DNA of 64,000 bases from Notamacropus eugenii (taxonomy: Eukaryota > Chordata > Mammalia > Diprotodontia > Macropodidae): positions 387,673,342 through 387,737,341 of the forward strand of contig NC_092877.1 of the NCBI RefSeq assembly GCF_028372415.1, given 5' to 3'. Shown here piece by piece: positions 23,773 through 33,765 of the stretch. Position numbers and translations under genes: made by a program. The first letter of the stretch is position 1, and the number at the start of each line of letters is the position of its first letter. A model generated the notes under the pieces. It did not search any database. It saw only the letters and a list, made by a program, of their open reading frames with translations, and had not been told where the DNA came from.

Positions 23773-24180
23773 CTACTGACCCTTGAGAGCAGATCTATGC
23801 TCAAAAACATAAAGCAAGCATCTACTAAGGAAGTAAGATAGCCTGCAGGCTGCTGGGGACACGATTACAGAATGCACCACTCCCTGCACTCAAGGCTCTT
23901 AAGCTCTCCTTGGGGGACACACCTGAGAAGCCACTCCAGAATGACTCTTGTAGGAGGAAGCCCTACATTGGGCCCTGAGACGCCTGTATCCTTCCGGTAC
24001 AAAGGCACAGGCAGGAAGCAGCCAAAAACGTTGGAGGTGTGGGGGTTCTAAATGTCAAGCTGACAGAATCAAGGGGGAGGCAGTGAAGACTTCTGAACAG
24101 GGAAATACAATGTGCTGGGTCAGTACCCAATGAAATGCTTAACTGCTTTCTTGGGCAGCGGCCAGCGGGGGCCCACTCAC

Positions 24181-24373
24181 CTGTACTGCTCCTGCTCATA
24201 GAGATCAGCCACAATTCTCAGCAAACGCGTGATAAAGCAGTCGCTGCTGCCTTCCTGGTGGGCCTGCGCAGCCAGGAGGCGACACCTCTTTTCGGTTTCA
24301 GCCAGCCTCTTCTGCAGCTTCACATATTCCTGCCGCAGAAGCGTCAGGTGCTTCTCCAACTTGGCTACCTCCT
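24181..24373 (-). CDS. ANKFY1: ANKFY1 exon 2 (N-terminal coiled coil)
   Basis: The 193-bp exon completes the glutamate started in exon 1 and encodes EEVAKLEKHLTLLRQEYVKL, QKRLAETEKRCRLLAAQAHQ, EGSSDCFITRLLRIVADLYE and QEQY, ending two bases into the next codon. The acceptor is ACCATTTCAG and the donor GTGAGT. With exon 1 this gives 67 codons plus two bases, and exon 3 supplies the third base (serine). The leucine-rich heptads of EEVAKLEKHL...LAETEKR form the family's coiled coil. The upstream in-frame ATG at 24,387-24,389 lies in intron 1, before the acceptor, and is not used in this model. Confidence 0.95.
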
Positions 24374-26105
24374 CTGAAATGGTCACCAAAGAGCACAGTG
24401 AGCAGGGGGCAGGAAGGAGGGCAGCTCACCACACACACAGACACGTCTACACACACTCCCACACATGCCCATGCCCATACACACTGACACCTGTGCAGGT
24501 GCACGTGCCTTCTTTTAAAATGTCCTTGTCCTCTAACACACCATTCGTCCACATTCAGGTTTGGCTGAGAATACCACTAAGAGAAAACCACTGCTAAGAG
24601 AAACCCAAGCAGGGGTCTGCTTCAAGGAAGCACAATGTATGTATGTATGAGTGTGTGCGTGTGTGCAGCACACGCACACACACATCAAGTAAAATCCAGT
24701 TCTTTCTATTAAGATTTTTATCATCTGGGCTGCTGTAGACACAGGGATGTCCAGAAATTAGCAAAAGTGAGACCTCTTTTTCCTGCACCCACCTAGAAAA
24801 ATCCTCTCTCACAGCTTCACTTTATACAGTGACCCTCATTAAAATCCTCTACAAATGCCTCCACGTAATGTCTAGATGACTCCTCTTGGTCCCACATCCA
24901 GCTACAGAAGTCAACCTTCCAGGGAATGAATAATCCAGAATGAGGTTTGAACACCACTGAGCTCCCCTGTCCCAGAGATGAGAACATACTGCTCCTGAGT
25001 AACACGATTTTCTTCTATAGGCTTCAAGGGGGGAAAAAAGTGTGAGGGTGCTGGGCTTTAAAGGTCTCACAGAAGAACCTGTGTGTAAAACCTCCAGAGA
25101 GCTCCACAATTTCCTTTCATGGCCAGCACTGAGCAGGAACCTTGCTGACAATGAGAAATTCAAAATCAATGTGTCCCAGGTTCCTAAGCAGCTAGAATAG
25201 AAGGGTAACTATGGCAGGGTCCTCAGGTGCTGTGTCTTCCTGCTCCAGGCCCAGCGCTCTCCAGGTAGGAGGCCCTGCTCAGTTCACAAGCACATACTGC
25301 TCACACACATCTGCAAAAAGACCGCCCTGACCCACTGGCATCCCCATGGAAACCAACATATGCTTGGACACACAGGTGAGAAAGGGCAAAGATTCGGTGA
25401 CAAACACACTGAAATGAGAATGAGAAAGACAAAGACTGAGGAAGGAGGGCAGATTTGTAGATGCCACAGAAGCCTCTCCAAGGGAGAAAAGGGAAGATGT
25501 GAATGCTGAGCAAGAACAGTGAGCACCAAAGAGGAAAAGCATAGGAAATGGCAAGACTAAGAGCTCCTGAGCTGTCTGGGGAGAATCAGAGGGCAAAGGT
25601 CAAGGAGAGGAAGGGCCGGGGCCAAGGCCAACACCACCAGCCCACCAGACACTGTGACAGAATAAAGTGGCCAACACTGACTCCAAAGACTTCAGAAAGA
25701 AGCCCCCTCAGGGAGACCCCAAGAGCCTAAAGAGGGAGCTGTATGGCTCCTGCCACAGGCTAGGCACTGGGCTCAGAGAGGGTAAGGAGAGCCCAGCCTC
25801 TCCAAGACAGAGGGAGTCACAGTCCCAGGCTCCATCAGCATCTATACCCTGCTGATACCACACTAAGAGGACTGAGTTTTAGAAAAGACAATGGTGAGAG
25901 GCCACCAGAGTGGTAAATGGTCATCTGAAAAGAAGGCTCAGGGGGACCTGAACAGCTGTCTTCAAGTCCCTGAGAGGTGACACCCTCACCCCCACTCCAA
26001 CAGTGTCAAGAGCAATGGGGGGGAGGGGGAGAGAGTATCGTGGGAAGAGTCAGCAAAAACCTGCTAAAAATTCGAGCTGTCCAAAGTGGGGAGTGGGCTC
26101 AGTTT
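24374..26105. other. Intron 1 next to exon 2, mostly unrecognised
   Basis: A CA-rich patch occurs at 24,420-24,500. Otherwise I see no gene or repeat I can name. Confidence 0.35.
24640..24685. repeat. GT/CA near-palindrome
   Basis: GTGTGTGCGTGTGTGC at 24,651-24,666 is followed after one base by GCACACGCACACACAC at 24,668-24,683. The arms pair with a two-base slip. Confidence 0.8.
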
Positions 26106-26109
26106 CTCA

Positions 26110-26720
26110 CTGAAGCAAATACATAAGAACAAGGGCCATTCCCCAATAGATAAATGGTCAATGACCAAAGGCTTCTCTACAGCTCTCCTTGATCCTCATT
26201 CTTCTCCTACCTCTCTGACCACTGCACCTTCTCAAGGGGAGGAGGGAGAAAATGTAGCTTTGAAAATATCATCCCATTCCATTTGCAAACAAGACATGAA
26301 GAGGCAGCTCTCAGGGGAAGAAAGGCCAGCTGTCAACAACATGTAAACACGCTCCAGACCCCAGTAAGAAACGCAAACTAAAACAACTTCCCTTCCATCC
26401 CACTGGCAAAGATGGCGAAAAACTGACTGGGGGAGGTCACGCATGCTGAAGGCCAACTAGAGGAGCTGTCACCTGGCCCAGTCATTTGGGAAGCAGCTCA
26501 GAATCCTCCCACACAGCTAGACCTGTGCTCCCAAGAAATCCAACAGCACCTTTGGGTGTCCATGGATCAGGGAATGGCCCATGGATGGAATGAAATGACA
26601 AAAAGAACAGACTCAAGGAGTGTGGACAAACCGGCAGGCCCCCAGCACCAAGGGAAGAAAACACACTGACACAAGGAGTTCCAGAGTGCCAAGGAAAGTG
26701 GCCCCTCTTGCCTCCGGAGG
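26110..26720 (+). mobile_element. Old L1 fragment (C-terminal ORF2), diverged
   Basis: GCCATTCCCCAATAGATAAA and TGGTCAATGA match the L1 block present at 12,480-12,510 (CATTCCCCAATTGATAAATG). Later words such as ACGCAAACTAAAACAACTTC and CACTGGCAAAGATGGCGAAA correspond to the following 'aaatcaaaacaactctgag' segment. An unrelated piece (about 26,170-26,260) interrupts it. Confidence 0.6.
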
Positions 26721-26999
26721 AGGCACAGGAGTCTTTCTCCATCACCAAGAGGCCCTGGGATGCCTTCCTTCTCCATGAGAAAGGCCACGCGTCCCACTTC
26801 TCCCAGACTCCTGCACCTCCATCTGCCAAGGAGGACCTTCATCACTGCTCCTCTGTCCAGACTCAGGGCTCAGCAGCTGGCATCCCGCCAATCTCATACA
26901 TGCACTCCATATGAATGTGATCCCCAATGCCCAGTGTCTAAGGTACAAACCCTGCTCCCACCCCCAGGTCTAACCACCTCCACCCTGCTGCCTGTGTCT

Positions 27000-27275
27000 A
27001 CACCTGCTCCGTAACAAACAAACTTCCTTTTCGCTTACGCTCTCTCTTCCATCTTCCAGCTTCATTTTGCCAATGCCACACATCTCATCCTAGGCCTCCA
27101 CTCCCCACTCCCTGGCCTTAACACGCTAGACGTTCATGAAACGCATCCTCCCATGCAAACGCACTGCCCAACCCGTTACCCAATGCACTCTCCACCTTCC
27201 CTCAATGAGCTCGGTACCTGCTTCTCCATCCTCCCTGTCTCCTGCCCTCACACTGAGAGACTTCAACATCTAAAT
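27000..27275 (+). mobile_element. L2-like LINE fragment
   Basis: TCTCCTGCCCTCACACTGAG followed by AGACTTCAACATCTAAATGC matches the L2 endonuclease block 'gggacttcaacatccac'. Diverged. Confidence 0.45.
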
Positions 27276-27317
27276 GCCAGTATTTTAGTCTTGGGAATCC
27301 CTGGAGCCTACACCTAC

Positions 27318-27390
27318 ACTCCCAGGCAGCAAGGTGGCAAATAGAGAGTCAGACTTGGAGTCCCTGAGTCCTGAGTTCAAATCCAGATCC
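27318..27390 (+). repeat. MAR1-type SINE, 5' part
   Basis: CAGGCAGCAAGGTGGCAAAT, AGAGTCAGACTTGGAGTCCC and GAGTTCAAATCCAGATCCC form the tRNA-like head (A-box and B-box region) of the SINE. Confidence 0.65.
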
Positions 27391-27394
27391 CTGG

Positions 27395-27625
27395 CAGTGC
27401 CTCTGCAGGTTTTCTCCACCCAATGTGCTCCCTCCTCACCTTGTGCCACCTCCTAAGAGAAGGCTTCCCTGAATCCTGGCTGTCAGAACCTCTGCCCTAC
27501 AAAAACTCCACTCATTCTATGTGGACTTTTCTGTGTGCATGCTCCAGGAGAAAGCAGGGACCTTGAGTGGCAGCACAGTGCCTGGCGCACAGTAGATGGA
27601 GCTGAACGGAACACAGGGCCCTGGG
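27395..27625 (+). mobile_element. L2 LINE 3' end
   Basis: GCCACCTCCTAAGAGAAGGC followed by TTCCCTGAATCC, then GCAGCACAGTGCCTGGCGCA and CAGTAGATGGAGCTGAA at the end. Confidence 0.6.
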
Positions 27626-28160
27626 GCGATGTCTTCCTCCTCTTTGTCCAGGTCCCCAGAGCCAAGGTCTTCATGCAGAGCCTTGGGAAGGAAATCTCTC
27701 CACTGCTTTGGGTTAAAGCTCCCTGCTCAGCTCCTTTGAATCTTTCCCAGCAGAGCTCTGAAGTCAAGAAGCACAGACAGTGCCTGCCCTTGGAAAGCTC
27801 ACAATCTGAAGTTACTCACACGCTGCTCATGCTTCTCAGACCATTTCTCTCTCATCCAAGCTCCAAGGGATCCCCAACGATCGATCTAGCTGATGCACCA
27901 CCAAGTTCTGAAGGTGCAAGGCCCTCCAGGCACCATCAAATGATTCAACTTGTGGGGTGACACCACATCCTTCTGTAGATTGCCCTGGGCCTTGGTGACA
28001 TAACCAAAGCTGAATTCTCCTGAGGGGTGGTAAGGGTGAGAGGGTCTCCCAACAATGCCCAAAGAACCCTCTGGCTTTACTGTATTCCCAGAGCAAAGTA
28101 CTTTCTCCTTCCTTCATTCAATCACATGCTTGAATACCCACACACTTGGTCACTAGTGGT
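27626..28160. other. Intron 1, no recognised feature
   Basis: No repeat or gene recognised. A TTGGAAAGCTCACAATCTGA word at 27,790 hints at another degraded L2. Confidence 0.35.
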
Positions 28161-28164
28161 ATAA

Positions 28165-28385
28165 GAAGCAGTATACAGCGTGGAAAGGACACTTTTCTTT
28201 CTCAGACCAGAACACAGAACTCTGAAACCAGAGATCCTGGGTTGGAATCCTGGCTTTACTCAGTACTACGTAGGTGACTCTGAAAAAATTAATCTACCTG
28301 GTCCTCAGTTTCCTCATCTGTAAACTGAGGGAGCTGAACTCGGAGATGATTTCTGAGGACATTTCCAGGTCCAAAATGACAAGTT
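28165..28385 (+). repeat. MIR/MAR-type SINE
   Basis: CAGAGATCCTGGGTTGGAATC (B-box side), GGTCCTCAGTTTCCTCATCT, GTAAACTGAGGGAGCTGAAC and ACATTTCCAGGTCCAAAATG. Confidence 0.7.
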
Positions 28386-28459
28386 TATAACCCTACTATT
28401 TTGCCATCTTAACTGAGGCAGCCTGGCATGGTGGAGAGCATGAGGGTTCGAGGCTGGAG

Positions 28460-28715
28460 AGATGATGAGAATGACAGTTAACATTTACATAGTGCCTACT
28501 ATGCACCAGGAATCAGGCTAAGTAAACACTTTATAAATCGCATTTCATTTGACCTTCACAACTTTGGGAAGAAGGTACTGTTATTACCCCATATGGCAGT
28601 TGAGGAAACTGAGGCAAACAGGTTAAGTGACTTGCCCAACGTGATACAATTAGTGTGAGGCCAGATCTGGACTCGGAGCTTCCTGACTGCAGGTACAGGG
28701 TGCATTTAGTCTAGT
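28460..28715 (+). repeat. MIR SINE, nearly complete
   Basis: GACAGTTAACATTTACATAG, TGCCTACTATGCACCAGG, GAGGAAACTGAGGCAAACAG and TTAAGTGACTTGCCCAACG in order. Confidence 0.9.
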
Positions 28716-28749
28716 GCCTTCATTCGGTTCATTATTTCCTATTTATCCT

Positions 28750-28845
28750 GTCGCTGGCTTGTTTGCCTTCCTTCTGCCCAGTGTCGAGCATGGTCCCTGG
28801 TACATAGTAAGTGTTTAATAAATGCTTAATGACTCACTGGATAAG
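28750..28845 (+). mobile_element. L2 LINE 3' terminus
   Basis: CCTGGTACATAGTAAGTGTT followed by TAATAAATGCTTAATGACTC is the terminal L2 block. Confidence 0.6.
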
Positions 28846-28892
28846 GTGGAAAGACACAGGCTAAGGAATAGATGGAGTGGGCTGAGGTCAGC

Positions 28893-29090
28893 TTGAAGGC
28901 TGCTAGGTCATGCAGCAGTTAGTCTACTGGACCTGGAGTCTGGAAGAGCCAAGTTCAAATTTGACCTCAGACAGCTGACAGCTGTGTGGCAGTGAGCAAG
29001 TCTTTCTGACCCAGTTTCCCCACATGTAAAATGAAGGTAATCATGGTCCCTACCCTCCCAGGTTGCTGTGAGAACAAAATGAGCTATTCA
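28893..29090 (+). repeat. MAR1-type SINE
   Basis: GGACCTGGAGTCTGGAAGAG, CCAAGTTCAAATTTGACCTC, CAGTTTCCCCACATGTAAAA and CCCTCCCAGGTTGCTGTGAG. Confidence 0.85.
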
Positions 29091-29275
29091 GACCATGTGC
29101 TGCAAACCGAGAGGGTGTGTCAGGGACTGACATTCACCATTTTTCTCAATGACCTCGATAAAGGGATGAGTGCTTGTGGATTGGCAGGTGACCTGACAGC
29201 TAAAATGTGGGATGGCATTTGGAGGCAGGAGCCTAGAAGAACTTGTTAGCTTAGAATGATGGGCGACATCCAAGC
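29091..29275 (+). mobile_element. CR1/L3 LINE fragment (RT region)
   Basis: TTTTTCTCAATGACCTCGAT followed by AAAGGGATGAGTGCTTGTGG codes for FLNDLDKGMSACG, the CR1/L3 polymerase segment. Confidence 0.7.
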
Positions 29276-29439
29276 AAGAGTTCAAGAGATAAAGGCCATG
29301 TCAGAAGGCTGCCAGTTCAGGAAGGGGACAGCTCCAGGGAAAGCCACTGGGAGCTCTGTGTGCAGACAAGTGCCACAAGGGTAGCCTAGAAAGCTCTGAC
29401 CTACAGACCCAAGATCCAGAACTGCCTCGGGCGGCCTCA

Positions 29440-29670
29440 CCTCCCTGCACCTACTCCATGCCACACACTGGATTATGCCTCTGTGAGGATGTCTCCCCCC
29501 TTTGGAGGGAGGTGCTGGTGCTATTATTACCCTAATTTTACAGATGAGGAAACTGAGGCAAAGAGGAGTCAAGTGACTTGCCCAGGGTCTCAGAGCCAGT
29601 AAGGAAGGGTCTGAGGTTGGAATTTGAATTTGGGTCTTCCTGACCCCAGGACCAGCCCCCTAGGAGCCTC
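29440..29670 (+). repeat. MIR SINE
   Basis: TTATTACCCTAATTTTACAG, ATGAGGAAACTGAGGCAAAG, CAAGTGACTTGCCCAGGGTC and TTCCTGACCCCAGGACCAG in order. Confidence 0.88.
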
Positions 29671-30309
29671 CATCGGGAGGGCTGTGGTCTGGCCTAGGCC
29701 CCCTCTTTTGGAAGGACACTGTAGAGGTAGAGAATCTCCAGAGAAGGCTGTGAGCAGGAAGAGCAGCAGACACGAAGGGCACTGACCCGCTTGGAAAAGG
29801 TTTTGGTGGGGAAAGGGGGAGGTCGAGGCACAGCTCTGTAAGAGGAGGGGGGATGTGGGAGAGGAACCAGGGCCCCAAGGTGCTGGCAGCTCATAAGGGA
29901 AGGGTGTGGGGCTTCCTCCCCTGCCTCCTAGAGGGGAGGAACATGGGTGAGCCGCTCCCCAGACAAGCAGAGAGCAGGGGGGTGGGGGAGCGGCCCCCTG
30001 GGGCTCAGAGTTCTCCTTCCCTTCAGGACGGGCTCCCTCCTCCCTCTGGGACTGGGTCAGTTTCGTTTCCCCTGGAACCGCCCTGGTGAGTTTCAGCGAA
30101 AGGAAATGGATTGGGGGAGGGGACGGATGAATGAGGGGCCCACCCTGTCCGCACCCACACCCCTCCCCCACCCCTGGCAGGCTCGGCAGCCTCCAATGAG
30201 ATCCCGCGCCTTCCCCTGCGCACACGTGACAGGTGCACAACTTCCGTCAAACATGGCACAGCTTTCTCCAACTGTCACTCCGGCACACTCACAGGCCCGC
30301 TCATGCACA
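29671..30309. other. GC-rich intron 1 DNA, no recognised repeat
   Basis: Overlapping open frames here come from high GC content. No exon or repeat recognised. Confidence 0.4.
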
Positions 30310-32995
30310 CTCAGACCCCGCCACGCTCACACCGTCACACTGACACCGTCACACACTCACACTGTAACACAACGTCACAGACACCGTCACACACTCACAC
30401 TGTAATACAACGTCACAGACACCGTCACACACTCACACTGTAACACAACGTCACAGACACCGTCACACACTCACACTGTAACACAATGTCACACTGATAC
30501 CGTCACACATTCATGCCGTCACACACTCACACTCACATCGTCACACGCTCACACTGTAACACAATGTCACACAGACACCGTCACACACTCACACTGTAAC
30601 ACAATGTCACACCAACACCGTCGCACACTCACACTGTAACACAATGTCACACCAACACCGTCACACACTCACACTGTAACACAATGTCACACTGACACTG
30701 TCACACACTCACACTGTAACACAACGTCACAGACACCGTCACACACTCACACTGTAACACGTCACAGACACCGTCACACACTCACACTGTAACACAACGT
30801 CACAGACACCGTCACACACTCACACTGTAACCATGTCACACACCGTCACACATTCATGCCGTCACACACTCACACCGTCACACGCTCACACTGTAACACA
30901 ATGTCACACCAACACCATCACACACTCACACTGTAACACAACGTCACAGACACCGTCACACACTCACACTGTAACACAATGTCACACCAACACCGTCACA
31001 CACTCACACTGTAACACAATGTCACAGACACCATCACACACTCACACTGTAACACAACGTCACAGACACCGTCACACACTCACACTGTAACACAATGTCA
31101 CACTGACACTGTCACACACTCACACTGTAACACAACGTCACAGACACCGTCACACACTCACACTGTAACACAACGTCACAGACACCGTCACACACTCACA
31201 CTGTAACACAACGTCACAGACACCGTCACACACTCACACTGTAACCATGTCACACACCGTCACACATTCATGCCGTCACACACTCACACCGTCACACGCT
31301 CACACTGTAACACAATGTCACACCAACACCGTCACACACTCACACTGTAACACAATGTCACACTGACACTGTCACACACTCACACTGTAACACAACGTCA
31401 CAGACACCGTCACACACTCACACTGTAACACAATGTCACACTGATACCGTCACACATTCATGCCGTCACACACTCACACTCACATCGTCACACGCTCACA
31501 CTCTAACACAATGTCACACAGACACCGTCACACACTCACACTGTAACAATGTCACACACCGTCACACATTCATGCCGTCACACACACCGTCACACGCTCA
31601 CACTGTAACACAATGTCACACCAACACCGTCACACACTCACACTGTAACACAATGTCACACTGACACTGTCACACACTCACACTGTAACACAATGTCACA
31701 GACACCGTCACACACTCACACTGTAACACAACGTCACAGACACCGTCACACACTCACACTGTAACACATCACAGACACCGTCACACACTCACACCGTAAC
31801 ACAACGTCACAGACACCATCACACGCTCACACTGTAACACAATGTCACACTGACACCGTCAGACTCACACCGTCACACACTCACACCGTAACACAACGTC
31901 ACAGACACCGTCACACACTCACACCGTAACACAATGTCACACTCACACCGTCACACACTCACACTGTAACACAACGTCACAGACACCGTCACACACTCAC
32001 ACTGTAACACATCACAGACACCGTCACACACTCACACCGTAACACAACGTCACAGACACCATCACACGCTCACACTGTAACACAATGTCACACTGACACC
32101 GTCAGACTCACACCGTCACACACTCACACCGTAACACAACGTCACAGACACCGTCACACACTCACACCGTAACACAATGTCACACTCACACCGTCACACA
32201 CTCACACTGTAACACAACGTCACAGACACCGTCACACACTCACACTGTAACACATCACAGACACCGTCACACACTCACACCGTAACACAACGTCACAGAC
32301 ACCATCACACACTCACACTGTAACACAATGTCACACTGACACCGTCAGACTCACACCGTCACACACTCACACCGTAACACAACGTCACAGACACCGTCAC
32401 ACACTCACACCGTAACACAATGTCACACTCACACCGTCACACACTCACACTGTAACACAACGTCACAGACACCGTCACACACTCACACTGTAACACATCA
32501 CAGACACCGTCACACACTCACACCGTAACACAACGTCACAGACACCATCACACACTCACACTGTAACACAATGTCACACTGACACCGTCAGACTCACACC
32601 GTCACACACTCACACCGTAACACAACGTCACAGACACCGTCACACACTCACACCGTAACACAATGTCACACTCACACCGTCACACACTCACACTGTAACA
32701 CAACGTCACAGACACCGTCACACACTCACACTGTAACACATCACAGACACCGTCACACACTCACACCGTAACACAACGTCACAGACACCATCACACACTC
32801 ACACTGTAACACAATGTCACACTGACACCGTCAGACTCACACCGTCACACACTCACACCGTAACACAACGTCACAGACACCGTCACACACTCACACCGTA
32901 ACACAATGTCACACTCACACCGTCACACACTCACACTGTAACACAACGTCACAGACACCGTCACACACTCACGCCGTCACGCTGACACACTCACA
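30310..32995. repeat. CA-rich minisatellite (38-40 bp units) in ANKFY1 intron 1
   Basis: About 2.7 kb made of units such as CGTCACAGACACCGTCACAC plus ACTCACACTGTAACACAA (38 bp). A 40-bp form begins TGTCACACCAACACCGTCAC or TGTCACACTGACAC. I estimate 60-70 units. Units differ mainly at three places where CG alternates with TG or CA (acGTcac/atgtcac, accGTcac/accatcac, caccgtaac/cactgtaac). The left part is irregular, with words such as GTAACCATGTCACAC repeated 414 bp apart (30,827 and 31,241). The right part is a 243-bp higher-order repeat. The array ends about 250 bp inside the start codon of ANKFY1. Array length in this assembly may not equal the true length. Confidence 0.97.
31761..32975. 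repeat. 243-bp higher-order tandem repeat, five copies
   Basis: The marker GTAACACATCACAGACACCG starts at 31,761, 32,004, 32,247, 32,490 and 32,733, spaced exactly 243 bp each time. Copies are almost identical. Copies 1-2 carry CACCATCACACGCTCAC where copies 3-5 carry CACCATCACACACTCAC. A sixth start near 32,976 diverges at once into the flank. Confidence 0.96.
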
Positions 32996-33246
32996 CTGAC
33001 ACACTTGGGCACACTCAGACCCCCACCACACTCCCCCTCCCCCCTCCGCGCACAGTCACGCTCACGCACAGCACGCCGGGGGTGGGGGTGGGGAGGGGGC
33101 AGCGTTGCCGAGGGAACAGGCGCCCCCCGCCCCCCCAGCCCCTTCGGGCCCCCTCCCCCGGCGCTCCGCTCTCCCTCCTGGGGCCCCAGCTAGAACCGAA
33201 CCGGCCCAGAACAGCCCCGCCCCGCCCCGCCCGACGGGCACCTTAC

Positions 33247-33256
33247 CGTCCGCCAT
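33247..33256 (-). CDS. ANKFY1: ANKFY1 exon 1, coding part (start codon)
   Basis: Only ten coding bases: ATG GCG GAC G, followed directly by the donor GTAAGG. Joined to exon 2 they give MADEEVAK, close to the remembered human MAEEEVAK. The ATG is inside GCCAACATGGCGGAC, a YY1-like context, with a purine at -3. The open frame that continues past the donor to 33,062 is intron 1 read-through and has no family resemblance. Confidence 0.9.
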
Positions 33257-33560
33257 GTTGGCCGCGGCCCCTCACGCGAGCATCGCGAGAGCTTAGGAGA
33301 GGGGGGGGGGGGGGGGGGGGGGAGGGCGGTGCTTCCGGAGGCGGGAGTTGTCGCGAGAGCAGCAGGGAAGAGGCGGAGCGCAGCGAATGGAGGAGGGGAC
33401 GAGAAGAGCGAGCACACCGCGCATGCGTCGTGCACCCGCTCACCACCCCGCCCGCGGGCGTCAGTCACGTGTTGCGTTCGCCGCTGGTTCCGGGAGCTGA
33501 TCTCTAGGTTACAAAGTATCCGAGCTCGCTGCTGCGCGCACGCGCACGCGCACATTCCTC
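33257..33560 (-). promoter_or_regulatory. ANKFY1: ANKFY1 5' UTR and core promoter
   Basis: No TATA box. Motifs seen: TCGCGAGA at 33,283-33,290 and again at 33,351-33,358 (the CGCG or TCTCGCGAGA element); CTTCCGG at 33,332-33,338 (ETS, GABPA type); GCGCATGCG at 33,419-33,427 (NRF1); CACGTG at about 33,466-33,471 (E-box); alternating GCGCACGCGCACGCGC near 33,535-33,551; and a YY1-like AACATGGCGG over the start codon. This set is typical of housekeeping CpG-island promoters. The exact start site cannot be read from sequence. Confidence 0.75.
33301..33322. repeat. 22-base G run in the promoter
   Basis: An uninterrupted run of 22 G on the plus strand (C on the gene strand), between the two TCGCGAGA motifs and about 45 bp upstream of the start codon. 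It could form a G-quadruplex. Its length is likely to vary between individuals or by sequencing error. Confidence 0.95.
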
Positions 33561-33654
33561 GCCTCCCCGGCCCGTCCTAGTCTTACGCCCTCCTGGGGCT
33601 GTCCTGCATCTCTAAGCACGGCGCTCCTCCAGACCGCTGTTCAGGATCGAGCCA

Positions 33655-33765
33655 CGGAGCGAGCTCCATCTCCTGCCTCCGGGCTTTTGTACCGGCTGCC
33701 CCCAGTGGCTGGAGCGCTCTCCTCCTCCTGTCCGGCAGGCTTCCTCCCCGGGCATTCCTGCCACC
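33655..33765 (+). mobile_element. L2-like fragment inside the CpG island
   Basis: CTCCTGCCTCCGGGCTTTTG, TACCGGCTGCCCCCAGTGGC, TGGAGCGCTCTCCTCCTC resembles the L2 block 'gcctttgcacaggctgttccctctgcctggaatgctct'. Confidence 0.45.

Larger units (their letters stand above)
1..33300 (-). other. ANKFY1: ANKFY1 gene, 5' part (exons 1-4 and introns)
   Basis: Four minus-strand exons join in one reading frame, each junction flanked by AG and GT, to give about 152 residues starting MADEEVAKLEKHL. I recognise this as the N terminus of rabankyrin-5: a coiled coil followed by a BTB domain. The protein is a Rab5 effector on early endosomes acting in macropinocytosis and endosomal traffic; the full family protein is about 1,170 residues, with ankyrin repeats and a C-terminal FYVE finger that binds PI3P. 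Only the start is here and the gene runs off the left edge. Introns are about 8.9 kb (intron 1), 7.0 kb (intron 2) and 15.6 kb (intron 3). The gene assignment rests on remembered protein similarity; the splice structure is seen directly. Confidence 0.93.

Noticed and set aside
24374-24389. Alternative start MVTISEEVAK from the ATG at 24,389
   Set aside because: These codons lie upstream of the exon 2 acceptor (ACCATTTCAG) and are intronic in the model that fits the family N terminus.
30833-31090. Open frame of 85 codons with THTVTQ repeats
   Set aside because: It is a translation of the CA-rich minisatellite and shifts with array length; no start context or conservation.
30310-32995. CRISPR-like regular repeat array
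   Set aside because: Units are directly tandem with no unique spacers, and the context is a vertebrate intron. It is a minisatellite.
33062-33246. Extension of the MADG open frame past exon 1
   Set aside because: The frame runs through the GTAAGG donor. Joining to exon 2 instead gives the known MADEEVAK start, so this is intron.
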